Source of the DNA: Chamaecrista fasciculata | Lineage: Eukaryota > Streptophyta > Magnoliopsida > Fabales > Fabaceae | NCBI GenBank assembly: GCA_003254925.1 | Contig: QANZ01020749.1 | Coordinates: 13,356-77,355 of the forward strand | Reading direction: 5' to 3' | Length of the DNA stretch: 64,000 nt | In this document: in pieces, positions 1-12,992 of the stretch | Layout of the letters: each line of letters starts with the position of its first letter | How positions within the stretch are numbered: the first letter of the stretch is position 1 | Translations under genes and position numbers: made by a program | The notes under the pieces: model-generated | What the model was told of the DNA's origin: nothing | The model's database searches: none | The model's input: the letters and a program-made list of their open reading frames with translations, nothing else

Positions 1-3000
1 GGGGGTGGCAGGGAGGGGATGTTGATATTCAGTTCAACAAAAACAGCTTCAGGCTTACCTTCAAATCATTTTGATCAACATCGTTTCCAAACACTGCTCT
101 TCTCCTTACTCTTCCACCATGAAACTCAACATGCTCCTTAAAGTGATCTCCAGGAGTATCTTTACCATCAGTCACATCACCATTTTCTTGATCAGAACCA
201 CTATTATCACTGTCATGATCAGATGATTCTGATCCATCCGTATCCGTTTCGTTATTTTCTTCATCAATCGTACCAGCTTCAACTACTTGTTTAGACTGAT
301 CTTTATCTGAATTCTCTGTTTTGAGATCCTGCTCTATATCTACATTCCCACCCTGTGCATCATGGAGAGCTTTTGATGACATGTTTGACTTTTGGCTAAA
401 AAGACGGATTGTGCTGTTCGCTAGTTTCTCATTAATTGAGAATTTGGTATTCTGAAGCGATCTCACCAAAACCTCCCCAACATCTCTGTCCTTTCCTGTT
501 AAAACAGTAAAGATACAATATTTCAACAGTAAAAACATTTAAACAGCGTGCTATACATTATTCAGCCTCAACATGTACCTGTTCAAACCACATCACATTA
601 TATTCAAAAAAAATATACCTGTTGAAGTAATAATAAACCCAGGCCACCAAAATATACACAACTAAGGAACCATCATATGACCGAAATTACCAATAAGATA
701 AAATGTTTAATAAAGAAAAAAAAAGTTCTAGAAACCTTTTCCAGCCACGGTTAAGCTATCATCATCAGCTTTTGAAAACTGAACAAAGTGGTCATTGATA
801 TTTATGTATACAGCATCTTTGTCGTATAAAAGGTCCCCAAGGCCAGACATGGGAGCATAGAATAACCTCTCCCTCTCACGCAGTCCCTTCTTTTTTGCAG
901 CAGATGGTAGAGGACAAGGATCGGGTAGTAGAGTAATACCAGCTAAACTATGATCGCCGACTCCTGCTATGTGTACCTGATTTCCAAAATACAAGTTTGA
1001 GTGCCAGCATTGCAGAAACAAACAGAAGACGCTTCAAGTGCCACTTGATATTCATTTTAAGCAGATGGTAAATTTCACTACATGCTTTGAACAAACCTTA
1101 AGCCAAACACCTAACCAAGTTACTTTTGTCTAATAATACTTTAAAATTCTCCGAGAAGAATGACACTTAAACTGCGTATATTTTTTAATGAATTGTGAGT
1201 ATACAGTAGATGACAACCCACATATACATACAGATGTCACAAATTGGTATTTTTAACATTAAATTTCAGCGCCTACAAAAATAGAAAGTTCCGTATTGTA
1301 GTCACATTGAGCAAATTTTTCACCGGTCGGCCATTAACCAGCTTTCTTCAACAAGGCAAGTGAATTCATAGTAAAACAAGAAGTATCCAATGCAAAATCA
1401 GAGAAAATTGGGCAAACTAATGCAAAGTAGCGGTTACTGGTTAGATATATATATGAAAAAGGAAAATGAAAAAAGCAATGGCAAGGATACTGTTCTAAAG
1501 GGCACTAAAATGATTTTGAATTATTGATTATGGATATGGGAAATTATTTAGCAGAATCATAGAACACACCTTATTTCCCTTTTTCAAATTACATCCTCTC
1601 AAATAACCATAAAGTGTGACTTTTCTGTCACATTTATTATTTTCTTGCACCATTTCAGGTGGAGTGATATCTTCAAAACGATCCACCAAAACATAAGGGT
1701 GGGAAGTCCGCCAGGATAGAGGATGAAACTTCATAACAGATATGAAGCGAGCAAGATTGTGCACTTCACGCTTAGGATACCTGCTCAATGAGGAAAGAAA
1801 AATTTTATAAATTACACTTACATCACACCTTGGCCATCATGACTGACCTGTTATAAAGCATAGACTGTATGATTAATAACAGACAGAAAATTCTGTAGAA
1901 AAACTTACTTCCCATGAATAAGACCTGACAAATAGAACAATTTAGCTCCATCATATATTTCAGTCCAGAAACGGTGTTTAAGACGTTGCTTTGTTTTCTT
2001 CAACTTTTTAGCATCCTTGAATTTATCAAGATGGGTTAGAACCCCCATGACCTTTGGGAATCCATGAACTTGCAAAATATTAAGGAATTCAAATGTTTCC
2101 TGCAATTGAAGAAAGATCTTAGGATAACTTCAAAAAAATATCGAGTATAACTATGGATACGATTTTTTTTTAATACATTATCATAATATAACAAGAAGTA
2201 ATGGTTAATGAGATCGATAAACCATCCAATATCTCACCACTTCAAAACCATAACTCCCATCTATGAGAAGCAATGCTAGGTCTGCAAATTTTGCAGCATC
2301 AATCATGCCATTGATATCATTTGGGCATTCCACAAACTGCAGTCGCCTTTGCTTTCCTGACATATTTGGTTAAACAATTATCTTATCAGTACTACGTGAT
2401 TTCCTAGCCAAGTCCAGAAAGAGCATACTGAATTTGGTCGTGCAAGCTCAAAAGTGCTGTAAGTCAGTCATATGGTTTAGTAGATATGCACTAACCTGAT
2501 ACAATGGTAATCGGACCTCGAACGTCAGGTAAGTTATGCTTCGTATAATGTTTTACCAAGGACTTTATTAAGAGTGACTTCCCAACCTAAAAGCGCACCA
2601 GATTGAGGCAACAAAAACCAAATTAAGTTATGTGGATGCAATTTCTCCAAACCGTTGGAAAAACAAATTGGAGTAAAAGGGACGCAATCACGCAAAGTAG
2701 CATTTGTAGCATAAGTACCTTCGGAGGGCCTTGCACCAGAACGACATAAGGGGCTGGCTCACCATAAGACCGGTCAATAATCGGAAGGTGAAGTCGACGC
2801 TGCTCTTTCTCAACGGCACGAGATTGTAATCTCTTGGCTTTTACAGAGGAAGCAAAAGCAAATGCCTGACATGCATTTCGAGGGGACCATTAAAAATAAA
2901 GGCAGACTACTATTTGTACTAGAAGGAGCTTAGGAGCTATGTTTATTTGTAGGAACGACAGGAGAAGCCAAAAGAAAGGGATGAAACATACCTTAGGGTT

Positions 3001-3129
3001 TTGTTTTTTCTGATCGTCGCCAACTTGTTGCTTCTTCTTCTTCTTGCCCGACTTGGCCTTTTTGGAAGATGCACCGGACTGGCGAGACCTGTGAGGCTTA
3101 TGTGATTGATCAGCATCGTTCACCGCCAT
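1..3129 (-). CDS. BMS1: Ribosome biogenesis protein BMS1 homolog, 5' part only
   Basis: BMS1 is a nucleolar GTPase of the small-subunit processome, needed for 40S ribosome maturation. Eight exons are visible: 2992-3129, 2719-2865, 2496-2586, 2238-2356, 1909-2099, 1570-1780, 736-976 and 59-495. They give about 525 residues of a protein usually near 1,150-1,200; the rest lies left of the window. Exon 1 encodes a lysine-rich N-terminus (nuclear/nucleolar signal type). The P-loop GPPKVGKS spans the exon 2/3 junction at residues 92-99, followed by VECPNDINGMIDAAKFAD and a THLD motif near residue 187 (the BMS1 variant of NKxD). Exon 8 is the acidic Ser/Asp/Glu-rich linker typical of BMS1 and ends in phase 0. 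The start is the first ATG of an open exon ending at a good GT donor. Introns are short. All phases match, so the copy looks intact as far as visible. Confidence 0.93.
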
Positions 3130-3850
3130 GGATTCAGCTCAACTAGTCCCAAGTTACGGCAACTGAACAATAGGGTTATTAGCATTATAAAATGTAGAAA
3201 CTCTCCAAAATAATTTATGATAATCTTTTCTAATTTAAAAGAGCAAGTTGTTTACAAATTTATTTTCTGAAATTGCCTGGTGATCTTTCTATTTTTACAA
3301 TCATCTGTAGTTGAAAAGGACTTAAAAAGAATAAAATTGACATTTGCCTCCATTTAGTTATACGATAACATAGTCACTTGGGCAACTCAAACCCCTTGAA
3401 CAGTCATTGCGTCTTTCTCTTTAATTGCTCTAAAACTCAAGTCATAACATTTGGCACCCATAAGGAAAAGTTGCATCGTCTCAATCTTTAGTAACCTTTA
3501 AGTTCCAACCAAAAATGACTCCAAGTAGGGCTGACCGTATTCACAATTATTACCTATGAAAATAGACCAGTTCATCAAAATTCATCTGGCGATATGTGAT
3601 TACTTCAATTACAGTACTTAATAAAAGAGACTAACAAACGGATTTGTGGAAACCGACAGCAAGATGTCAATGTCTTCATTCCAATCACAAGATGATACAA
3701 CCATTAAGTTAATTATTTATAATATATATGAGATTGCAGTTAGGATGTGTGAAGAAAGAGGAACATCAGAAAATGCAGACGAATTCAGGAAGCAAAACCT
3801 GAAAGAAGCAGAGACGAAGAGATTAGCCACCCCACCGTTGACGAGCACAA

Positions 3851-3955
3851 ATGACGACGACAAGCGGCGTTTCCCGACTTCTCTCGCAACGTTGGTCCTC
3901 TCACTTGCGGCTTCTCTTCCTTACTATGTCGAGGGAGGTTAGTGTTGGGGCTTAG
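3851..3955 (+). other. Possible orphan 5' exon or short ORF, unrecognised
   Basis: An ATG opens a 34-codon frame starting MTTTSGVSRLLSQRW, rich in Ser, Arg and Leu and without acidic residues until near its end, which resembles an organelle-targeting N-terminus. A GTTAGT donor-like site follows the codons for MSREV. Base composition is richer in GC than the surroundings. No downstream exon in a matching phase was found: TBC exon 2 needs phase 2 and this would be phase 0. It may be a decayed gene start or chance. Confidence 0.2.
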
Positions 3956-4488
3956 GCTGTGTCTGTGGGTTTAGTGTTTTTTTCAGGTAAAGTACTATTT
4001 GGTTCTTCTTTTTTACACTTTGAACTTTGAACTATTTAGCCCCTGCATTTTTGAAATAGACTACTTGGTCCCTTCTTTTTCACACTTTGATACTATTTGG
4101 TCCCTGCACTTTTGAAATAGACTATTTGGTCCCTCATTAATCACAAATTTCAACTCGTTAGTCCCTCTAGCCTATATCCGTTACTAACAGTGATGATTTG
4201 CCCGTTAAATACTTACATGACACTCATAAATGCCACTTTGTCATCCTAATACCAATATAAACCGCACCGGGCAAAAATTAAAAATTGAGAAAAACCCATT
4301 TGCAGCTAAAAATGGAGTCACCAAAATATCTCCATCAAATTTTAATACAAATGGGTCTAGCTCAATTTTTAATTTTGGTCCGGTTCAGTTTATTTTGGTG
4401 ACTAGGATGACAAAACGACATTTTGTCCCCTTTTTGATAGGAATATATTTGGTTTAGGCATTCCAATTAAAGTTAGATAAATTAATTT

Positions 4489-4945
4489 GGCTAAAGTGCA
4501 CTTTTGGTCCCATAACTTTGGCAAGGGTTTCAATTTGGTCCCATAACTTTTTTGCTACAATTTTGGTCTCATAACTTTGGCAAAGGTCTCAATTTGATCC
4601 CATAACTTTTTTTGTTGCAATTTTCGTCCCATAACTTTTGAAAACGTCTCACTGTTGGTCCCAATATTAATTTTCATCCATTATCTGTCGCTAAAGATGA
4701 TCTGACATACTGAGTTGGATGATGACGTGACAAATATGGGTAAAGTTATGGGACAAATGGAAATCAGCTTGGGACCAACGGTGAGACATTTTTAGAAGTT
4801 ATGGGACCAAAATTGCAACAAAAAAAGTTATGGGACCAAATTGAGACATTTGCCAAAGCTATGGAACCAGAATTGCAACAAAAAAAGTTATGGGACCAAA
4901 TTGAAACTTTTGCCAAAGTTATTGAACCAAAAGTGCACTTTAGCC
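4489..4945. mobile_element. Mutator-type MITE with 9-bp TSD AATTAATTT
   Basis: This is a 457-bp fold-back element. The left end GGCTAAAGTGCACTTTTGG is mirrored by the right end CCAAAAGTGCACTTTAGCC. The arms carry repeated copies of TTTGGTCCCATAACTTT and its complement and extend over most of the element. It is flanked by identical 9-bp repeats AATTAATTT at 4480-4488 and 4946-4954. Long inverted arms with a 9-bp duplication are characteristic of Mutator-like elements. It has no coding capacity. Related copies lie at about 61869-62260. Confidence 0.85.
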
Positions 4946-5164
4946 AATTAATTTATATAAAATAATCTGTTAATGTCAGAAAAGGAAGAAGTGAGGAAGA
5001 GATTGTAGTAGAAAATTAGAATGAGATGATGAAATAATAAGCGGGAGTAGAATGAAAGAGGAGAATTATTGTTTGGAGAGTCCATCCATGTTGATGTCGT
5101 TGGGCATCTCCCAGTAGTAAAGCATCAAACAGGGCTGATAGTGTTGTTGGCAGCGAGCGCGACC

Positions 5165-6568
5165 ATGAATAACGATGGCCACAACAGGCGGGAAGAAGAT
5201 CAGAGGAACAAAGATAGTACCGTCTCAAGCCAAGAATCTAGATTCAATCAGACCCTCAGGAATGTTCAAGGGTACGGAATTTATGCCCTCATTTCATCCC
5301 CGTATTTTCTTCATTCGCATTTCATTCAGCCATTCTGCGCTAACTTTATGTATGATACCTAACCTCATTTCATCTGTTAATTTCTTCATTTTACGGATTT
5401 AGGAAATCTAATTCACAAATTTATTTCAACATTAAGATCAATATTTCCGTTGGACGAAATTCTGCATGGTTCGGGCTGTCTATATTGCTTGATTTATATG
5501 TTCCTGACACAACTCAATGCCAAAAATGGTGGAAGAGATGTGATCTGTGATTCCGCTCAATCAAAATGAGTGTTTTCATCAGTTTTCTAGCACAATGGAT
5601 TACGGAGTGAAGCTTTGATCCGTTATTATTATTTTTGTTTTTCCAGCCGATCTGATTGTAGTTTAAATTGAAGATGATAGACCCAAGTGTGGCGTTTATG
5701 TTTTCTGATTCCCAAATATGGGATTATAGTTTTTTTACCAAGTTTTATTACTGCTACTAAGGCGATTATTCTTCACAGTTACCCCGTGTAGATTATATAA
5801 TTTGGCATAATTGGTACTTTGACCATTGGGAATTGGGATATGATTGATTAACAAATGTTTATCCCTTTAAATCGGAGAGCATACAACTTAATTGATGGAG
5901 TTTTTCTTCTTTTATTATTAAGCTTACTGAAAGGTCGTAGCATCCCTGGTAAAATATTATTGTCTCCGAGATCAGTCAAGGATAACTCAAAGGCATATTT
6001 ACCAATTTATGAAAGGAGCTTCTCATTCAATGATGCCGACACAAGTGATCATCCAGCTAAGGCAGCAGAGGTGCTTCAATATTCATAAAATAATTATATT
6101 ACACTTCTTTATGAAACTGCTTGGTAAATTCCATTAATTGGTACTTTTACTCTTGAAACAGGAAGAAGTCCAAAGTACAAGCAAACCAATTGGCATTACC
6201 AATGTGACCAAGTTAAAAAAGGCAAGCTCTAACATTGAGAACCCATCTGAAGAAGTCCAGAAATCTTTAATGGGCGCTAGAGCTACAGATTCTGCAAGAG
6301 TCGTGAAGTTCACTAAGGTGCTTTCTGGGACGACTGTAGTATTAGGTACTTGACATTTATAATCCTAGTTTTGGTGCTATTGACTTCATTGGTACTCTTA
6401 TCTGGACAGATCATATAATGGAATTAGCATATCTCATTATAAGCTGTGTCTCCAGGTGAACATACCCATGATGTGGTTGCTTTTAGAAATCTTTGGGTAG
6501 AGTTAGTAGAGCTCAAAATAAATTGCAGAAGAAAACAAATTGAGATATGCTCTTATACAAAACTTGAA

Positions 6569-6652
<84 letters not shown>

Positions 6653-9600
6653 ATCTAAGTTTGTGCCTTCTGAGAACCTATGTTTACTTCACAATTACTT
6701 CTAAATTGAGGCCTCCGGTACCTTTACATGTAAACAATGTGTATACTTATTTTATTTCATTTTAAGGGAAATTACATTTAACAACACCCTCAGCTATACC
6801 TTTAGCTATAACGTTAAATAATGTACAACTTTTCAAGAGTTAAAACTTTACACAAAACATGAAAATTTTAGAAGAAGCAGTAATCTACAAATTAAAAGTC
6901 AACTACTGGATCCTTGCTAAAAAGAGCCAGATTTATTGTGTGCTCTGAATTATTGGCCCAAAATCTTCCTTCTGTTAAGTATATAATACTCATGTTTCTT
7001 TACTTGGTGCAGTACTAATGCATGAATAACATCCATCTAGTTTTTCTAATTTTAGTGATTATACGCTCTCTAAATACCTCTGAATATGGGAATAGTTATT
7101 AAAAATGGGTTTTTCTTACCCATTGCTTGATCAATATGGCTTTTGTTAGTAAATCTATAGAACTTCTTAGTTTAACCTGATCTCCTTTTCTGTAGTGTAT
7201 TTACTTCTTAAAGTTTATATTGTAGAGAAGTTGCGTGAATTAGCTTGGAGTGGTGTTCCAGATTATATGCGCCCTACAGTATGGAGGCTTCTCTTGGTAA
7301 TATTTATGACCTATCTTTGACTCGTTCTCTTTTTCATGATCATGCTTTGATGGTAGTTGACATAATAAGTAGTATGGTTACAGGAATTTTGAAGTTCTCA
7401 TCATACTTGATTAGGGTATGTGTTCTTAGGGCCTATTGGGCTGAACTTATTGGTTAAATTTTGAAATGACTTTTCTTTTTAAATGGAGTTTCAGAAAGTG
7501 GTATGAGAGAGAAACAATTTGTTCTGGCGAAAATATTTGATAAGTACTTCTACAAACATTTGAAAAGAAGTTTATGTTTGGCTAATCCCTTTCAAAAGAA
7601 AAAAGCTTTCGACTACAAAATTGTAATAAATGGTATGTATTTAAAAGGGTAGGCAAAAGAAATGGAATTTGAGGTTATTGTGCTAATTAATGATTTTAGT
7701 AGGAATATGACTTTTTCTTCCAATAGAACTTTCTTCTGATTTCAATTCCAGAAAGAAGCTCCGATTTGTAGCTTTTTGCCTGTCACCACTTGTAATTTTC
7801 AACTTCGGCCAAACATGAGATGTCTTCATAATTATGTACTTCTAAAATAAATGGAGCTTTTAACAGCCCATTTTTATTCTGGTGATATTTGCTGCAACAA
7901 AAATCTTGTTCATTGAGGATGAGCTGTTAGGGACATATTTTTCAGAAGAGATCTTTACGTTAGTTACAAGGACATGTTTTGTAAGGGATTAACCTGATTT
8001 GACCTCTTGTCACCACTTTTTTTTCTGGTTTTTTAAATGCATCTTTTATTCTTTGAAATTTAAAGAGTAACTGACAACAGGGATATGCACCACCTAATTC
8101 AGATAGAAGGGAGGGAGTTCTGAGAAGGAAGCGCCTTGAGTATCTTGACTGTGTTTCTCAGTATTATGATATTCCTGATACACAACGTTCAGATGATGAG
8201 ATCAATATGCTTCGCCAGGTATTCTCAGTTATAATGAATTGTCATCTTGATTAATGTGAAAATAATGTTGATAATTTATGAGAGTTGGCATTTTAAAATT
8301 TGTTAGATTGCTGTTGATTGTCCAAGAACTGTACCTGATGTTTCATTCTTCCAGCAACAACAAGTTCAGAAATCATTGGAGCGCATTCTCTATACATGGT
8401 TAGATATTATTGTTACCTTTTTAGTTGGCCTGATATTATTCTTAGCCTACCTTTCTTTGATGTGGATGATTTTTTTGAAGGGAAAGTTAGTACTTGACTT
8501 GGCTGAGAAATTAACAGAGCTTTTAGAAAGTCGAACTTCTACTAGTGTTTTGGGGTGTTGTACTAATGTACTCTATGTAGTTTTAAATGCTTTTCAGATA
8601 GAATGAGTACTCTAGGTTAGCACATGTCTTTACACTGCTACACGTACTGTATGATGAATTTAGTTGTTATCCCTTGCCGTATAGTCAAGTTTAAGTTGTC
8701 TAATAATTGGAACCTGAAATTATATTTTTCCCTTTGTTGAGGGTGTTTTAATTATGATATGAAGGATAGTTCCATCTATTTTCGTATTGACTCTAGATTT
8801 GGTTTAGTTTGTGATAATGAATGATAACACTGATGGACCTTAGAAGAGACATTGTGTCAGGCTTCAATTCTAGAGTTCGTTTTGTTCTTTCTTTGTAAGT
8901 AGCATGATGATATGAATCAATTCTCTGATGCATATTATACTGCACTTTTTGAAAATTTTGTGAATTGCTACTCTTGTCATCTCTAACTTTCATTCTACAT
9001 AGCTGCATTTCAGAGCTACAATTTAGGAAAAGATGCTATAGATGTTGATAACTTTCCATCTTAATGCATCAAGCAAACATCAACTGAACTGACTGAAGTC
9101 TTACATTCATTATGGAGCTCTTAATTTCTGGATTGTTTTTCATGCTGATTAATTTTTGCGCACGTGATTTAACTTCTATTATTTATTTACTTATATGATT
9201 TCGTATCTCTTTCCAGGGCCATTCGGCATCCTGCAAGTGGATACGTTCAGGGAATTAATGATCTTGTTACGCCGTTTTTAGTTGTTTTCCTGTCAGAATT
9301 CTTAGAAGGGGGTATAGATAATTGGTCAATGTCTGATTTATCTTCAGATAAAATTTCTAATATAGAGGCTGACTGCTACTGGTGCTTATCAAAGTTGCTT
9401 GATGGTATGCAAGACCATTACACATTTGCTCAACCAGGAATTCAGAGGCTTGTTTTCAAGCTCAAGGAATTGGTCCGGAGGATTGATGGTAACCTTTTTG
9501 TCTGGCCTCATGTTTCTCTTCAAGCATCTCTTTCATTACAATCTTGTACTTTTTTAAGTTTGTTTTACTATCTCAATTTTGAGTTTTTTATTTTCTTGTT

Positions 9601-11827
9601 TCAAATATTACTGATAATTAATATATATACATATATACTAATTTTTTCTTGCTGGATTTTTTTAAAAAATGTTTTAAACTACAAAGTTTGTATACTGATC
9701 TCAAAAGCTTGTTTGACATAAAAGTTTATTTAAGAACCTTGATTACAAGCTCCTTCTTGTTTCTTGTCACAATCTATTTCCAGGTAAATAACAGGTCACC
9801 GGCATAGGATAATGATCATTGGTGGGCTGTAGGCATTGTTGACAATTTTTTTCTAGAAAAAAACTCGAACCTGAAGGGCAATCATTCTACATCAAATGAA
9901 ACCCAATGCCTGGTCTGTGATTAGGTCTAGATTAGACTAATGCTTTAAGAACCAGAGATATGCAAGCAGAGACGTAAAATCCAAGTACAAACACCTGAGC
10001 ACAAGACATCTGTAGCAAATATTTTGCATTTTCGGTCACAATCTAAATGTTTTAAACACCTCATAAAATGACTAAGGTGCAAAACACCATGAAAGAGGCT
10101 GGCAGGCTGCTTAACTCATATGACTGTCATCATCTTCATTCTTGTGTTATAGTTAGAGCCCATCCCTTCGACTCTAGGTAGTGGTTGAATTGACATTAGG
10201 AAGGGGCTAGAGCTACTGATCTGAGACACAGAGAGTGAGAGATTACCATGCAGGATCCAAATTGTTGGTTGCATTTGGTTGACCAATACTTGAAATCTGC
10301 ATTTTTTATATTTGCAAGTGTAGATATACTATAGATTAGCCCTATATAACACTTGAGTTTAGTGTGGCATCTATTCTTGTATCCATTGAAAAATGAAAAA
10401 AAAAACACTAAATGTTGGACCTATCCACAATGCTCGAGTTCTATACCTACTTACACGGGGAGACTGTAGGAGACATTTCGTGCTGAAACATCTTATGCTA
10501 TTTTTATGTGGTCATTTTGGCCCCATTTTATAAATTGAAGAGCATATTCTGCGTGGGTACCGAAAGGGCATGAAACATGATAGAATTTATTACTGTCGTG
10601 TTTAATCATTTCAATGAGAGCTTCCAAAAGATGCTATACAAACCTTGTTATCTCATTATTTTTGTTTGTATATCACTATTTGTATATCTTAAAATAGAAT
10701 CTGATGTGCCCCGATGAAACTGTTGAACTGCACCAGAGCCTGTTGCAAGACATGTAGAGGATCAAGGACTTGAATTTCTTCAGTTTGCTTTCCGTTGGTT
10801 CAACTGTCTTCTAATCCGTGAGGTTTGCTCTGACAAGTGAATTCTTGTTCTTTCTAATACATGAAGTGTTAGTATATCTGGAAATGAACTTCTCATATCA
10901 TTTTAGAGCGACTTTATTGGGAAATTCCAGGGCTCTGTAGTCTTTATGTTGATGGTATTAATAATGGATCATAATAAATTTGGCATGACTTTGTGCTTTA
11001 ATCAAGGCTAATGTCTGTTTTATTTAATTAGATACCCTTCCATCTCATCACACGACTTTGGGACACATATCTAGCTGAAGGAGACGCCTTACCAGATTTC
11101 CTTGTGTATATATTTGCCAGTTTTCTTCTTACGGTGAGACTTCATTCTTTAATCAATTTAAATTATATTCCATCTTGAAGTCATGCTGATGAAAGCCCTT
11201 CCTATGAATCGTTCTTTAACTTATCAAATTTTAAATTCAGATGCTATGTATAACTTTTGCACTATGACAATTACCACCGAACGTATGGACTGCGTACAAT
11301 GCTGGTGCATTTTTTCTTTCTTTAGTTGTATCAAAGTCCATGCTCATTACCAAATACCAACTACCTAGGCCGCAATCTAACATGTTGCAGATTTTGAAAC
11401 AACTTGTTTATTTATTTTGACAGCTTGGGTACGGAGGGAATTTTAATCAGTGTGCACTGAAGATATAAATAATTAGTAAGACCGCGCTATTAGTGGTTTT
11501 ACTTTGTAATTATATTCTTATTGTCTGTCTGGACGTCTTAAAGGCCCTTAATGTAGTTTTACCGTTGTTTGTGTCCTTTTGTACTAAGTTTTCTGAGATG
11601 ATTTACGTTTGAGCAAATCTTATATAGCGGGGAAGTGTAAACTCTTTATCCTTTTTTTTTCTCAGTGGTCAGATAAACTCCAAAAGCTTGATTTCCAGGA
11701 GCTGGTAATGTTCCTTCAACACCTTCCAACTCAGAACTGGAGTCACCAGGAGCTTGAGATGGTGCTTTCTCGCGCCTTTATGTGGCACAGCATGTTCAAC
11801 AATTCTCCCAGCCATTTAGCGAGCTAA
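5165..11827 (+). CDS. Rab GTPase-activating protein, GYP1/TBC1D22-type
   Basis: A TBC-domain Rab-GAP that accelerates GTP hydrolysis by a Rab/Ypt GTPase in membrane traffic; it closely resembles the plant gyp1p-like family (At4g13730 type). Ten exons: 5165-5271, 5923-6070, 6162-6345, 7226-7296, 8081-8218, 8307-8398, 9217-9488, 10737-10822, 11032-11133 and 11666-11827. They give about 453 residues, the usual length. The N-terminal 130 residues are Ser-rich and contain the conserved SRFNQTLRNVQG. The TBC domain begins at RELAWSGVPDYMRP. The arginine finger IxxDxxR is IAVDCPR (about 217-223) and the glutamine finger is YVQG (about 256-259). The conserved end MWHSMFNNSPSHLAS precedes TAA. Phases match at every junction. 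The start is the ATG before the conserved NNDGHNRRE segment. Nothing looks broken. Confidence 0.93.
6572..6652. repeat. Compound microsatellite (CT)n(CA)n
   Basis: An uninterrupted CT run of about 20 units passes directly into a CA run of about 16 units, inside intron 3 of the TBC gene. It is a likely length-polymorphic marker. Confidence 0.95.
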
Positions 11828-12046
11828 GCACGCAATTGTTATCGTGTTTGTTTTTCTTTTTCACCCTTTTAGTTTATCTCAGACTGGTACTTACTCTGTG
11901 TATGGTGTTTATTTTTTCCCTTGTAATATTTTGTATTTGCCAACCTTTCCCCGTGTACACAAATATAAACAGTCGTAAGAGAAATGACATTTTTGTTGTA
12001 CTAAATATGACTCGTTAGTTGTCGTTTCTTCATCATACAATGTCAT
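11828..12046 (+). other. Probable 3' UTR and flank of the TBC gene
   Basis: T-rich, non-coding sequence between the TBC stop codon and the first inverted-repeat end of the hAT-like element. No gene is seen. Confidence 0.5.
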
Positions 12047-12386
12047 AGTGTTGTCATAACCGAACCGAACAAAGACTCGGACAAGTGTTCGGTTCACGGT
12101 CTGATCGGTTGAATCGGTCGGACCGGATATTTGGACCGGATGACGCAATAAATAATTATTTTTAATATATTAAATATAAACCCTCTATATTTTTTTTGGG
12201 GTCTAAGAGATGTAACACCCCAATTGTTGAAGAAGGACCTTTTTGATAGATAATAGAGTTTAAGAGGCATAAAATAATTATGGAAGTATAATTTACAAGG
12301 AGACTTTGGAAGGATATAACTAATGAATGGTAAAATAGGTGAAAAAAGAGATAAAAGTATGAAAGAGAATCTGTCAGGGACTAAAC

Positions 12387-12822
12387 TAATACAACCCACT
12401 GAATACACGATAGCAGAAAATAAAGAAAGGTGTTTGGAGAGAAGGAACAATAGGTAACTTCTAGAATCTAGAATATACCTCCAATAAACTAGTCCGTAGA
12501 GTGGACAAAGCTCCAATACAAGATATTCAATGATGCCTTCTACCCTATTCCTAGAGGTATTTATAATAGACTCATGATCAGAACTGAAATACAAAGAAAG
12601 TGCAACAGAAAAGAAGCTAACGGTAACATGCCTAATTTCTAGGAATAAAATCAGCAACTAACAACAGAACATGATAAAAATTAATAACAGAACAAAATGA
12701 AAGCAGATATGCACTACGTGGCTTCCTAAAATGTAAGTAACACATTGATTAAGTCAAAGCAATGGTCTTGGCACTTAGTTTGCTGATGTGGCCTCCTAGA
12801 GTAATACTTAAGAGGCTTATCA
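12387..12822 (-). repeat. 3' LTR of the gypsy element
   Basis: 436-bp copy, matching the 5' LTR apart from about six substitutions and a 5-bp AGAGT difference near 12495. The end of the pol/chromodomain reading frame runs about 97 bp into this LTR. Confidence 0.95.
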
Positions 12823-12992
12823 TTGCTGTCCCCTTGAAAAACCGACTTGTCCTCAAGGAGGAAAGAAGGAAACTGAGCTTTGAGTAAGTCGTAATCCTCC
12901 CAACTTGCTTCTTCAACAGGGCACCCTTTCCACTGCACTAATAACTCAAGCACTTTAGACCCAGAAACCTTGGCCCAACGATGCTTAAGAAT
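12726..12992 (-). pseudogene. Chromodomain tail of the gypsy polyprotein, cut off by a stop codon
   Basis: Directly after the TGA that ends the long gag-pol frame, the same reading frame stays open for about 88 codons. It includes ELLVQWKGCPVEEASWEDYD, a typical chromodomain core with the W-K-G and W-E signatures. The TGA stands where related elements have tryptophan, so one G-to-A change (as expected from decay of methylated cytosine on the other strand) explains the break. The frame crosses the polypurine tract and ends inside the 3' LTR. In chromoviruses this module is thought to steer integration to particular chromatin. Confidence 0.8.
12823..12836 (-). other. Polypurine tract of the gypsy element
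   Basis: Element-strand sequence CAAGGGGACAGCAA directly abuts the 3' LTR (TGATAAG...). This is the expected site for second-strand priming. Here it is also part of the coding frame. Confidence 0.75.

Larger units (their letters stand above)
3130..5164. other. Intergenic region between divergent BMS1 and TBC genes
   Basis: This 2-kb spacer separates two genes transcribed away from each other, so both promoters should lie here. It holds a possible orphan exon (3851-3955), a partial repeat with a tandem duplication of the ACTATTTGGTCCCTGCA type near 4014-4135, and a complete fold-back MITE at 4489-4945. No convincing gene was found in the remainder. Confidence 0.6.

Noticed and set aside
6446..6765. 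ORFs with Ser-Leu and Thr-His runs
   Set aside because: Translation of the CT/CA microsatellite.
12040..12047. 8-bp target duplication for the hAT-like element
   Set aside because: Flanks compared (ATGTCATA against TCACATAA) do not match well enough to claim one.
12094..12657. 187-residue ORF on the minus strand overlapping the left LTR
   Set aside because: It lies mostly in the 3' LTR and hAT-like flank; the same start (MLILFLEIRHV) recurs at 17232-17498 because the LTRs are identical there. No domain.
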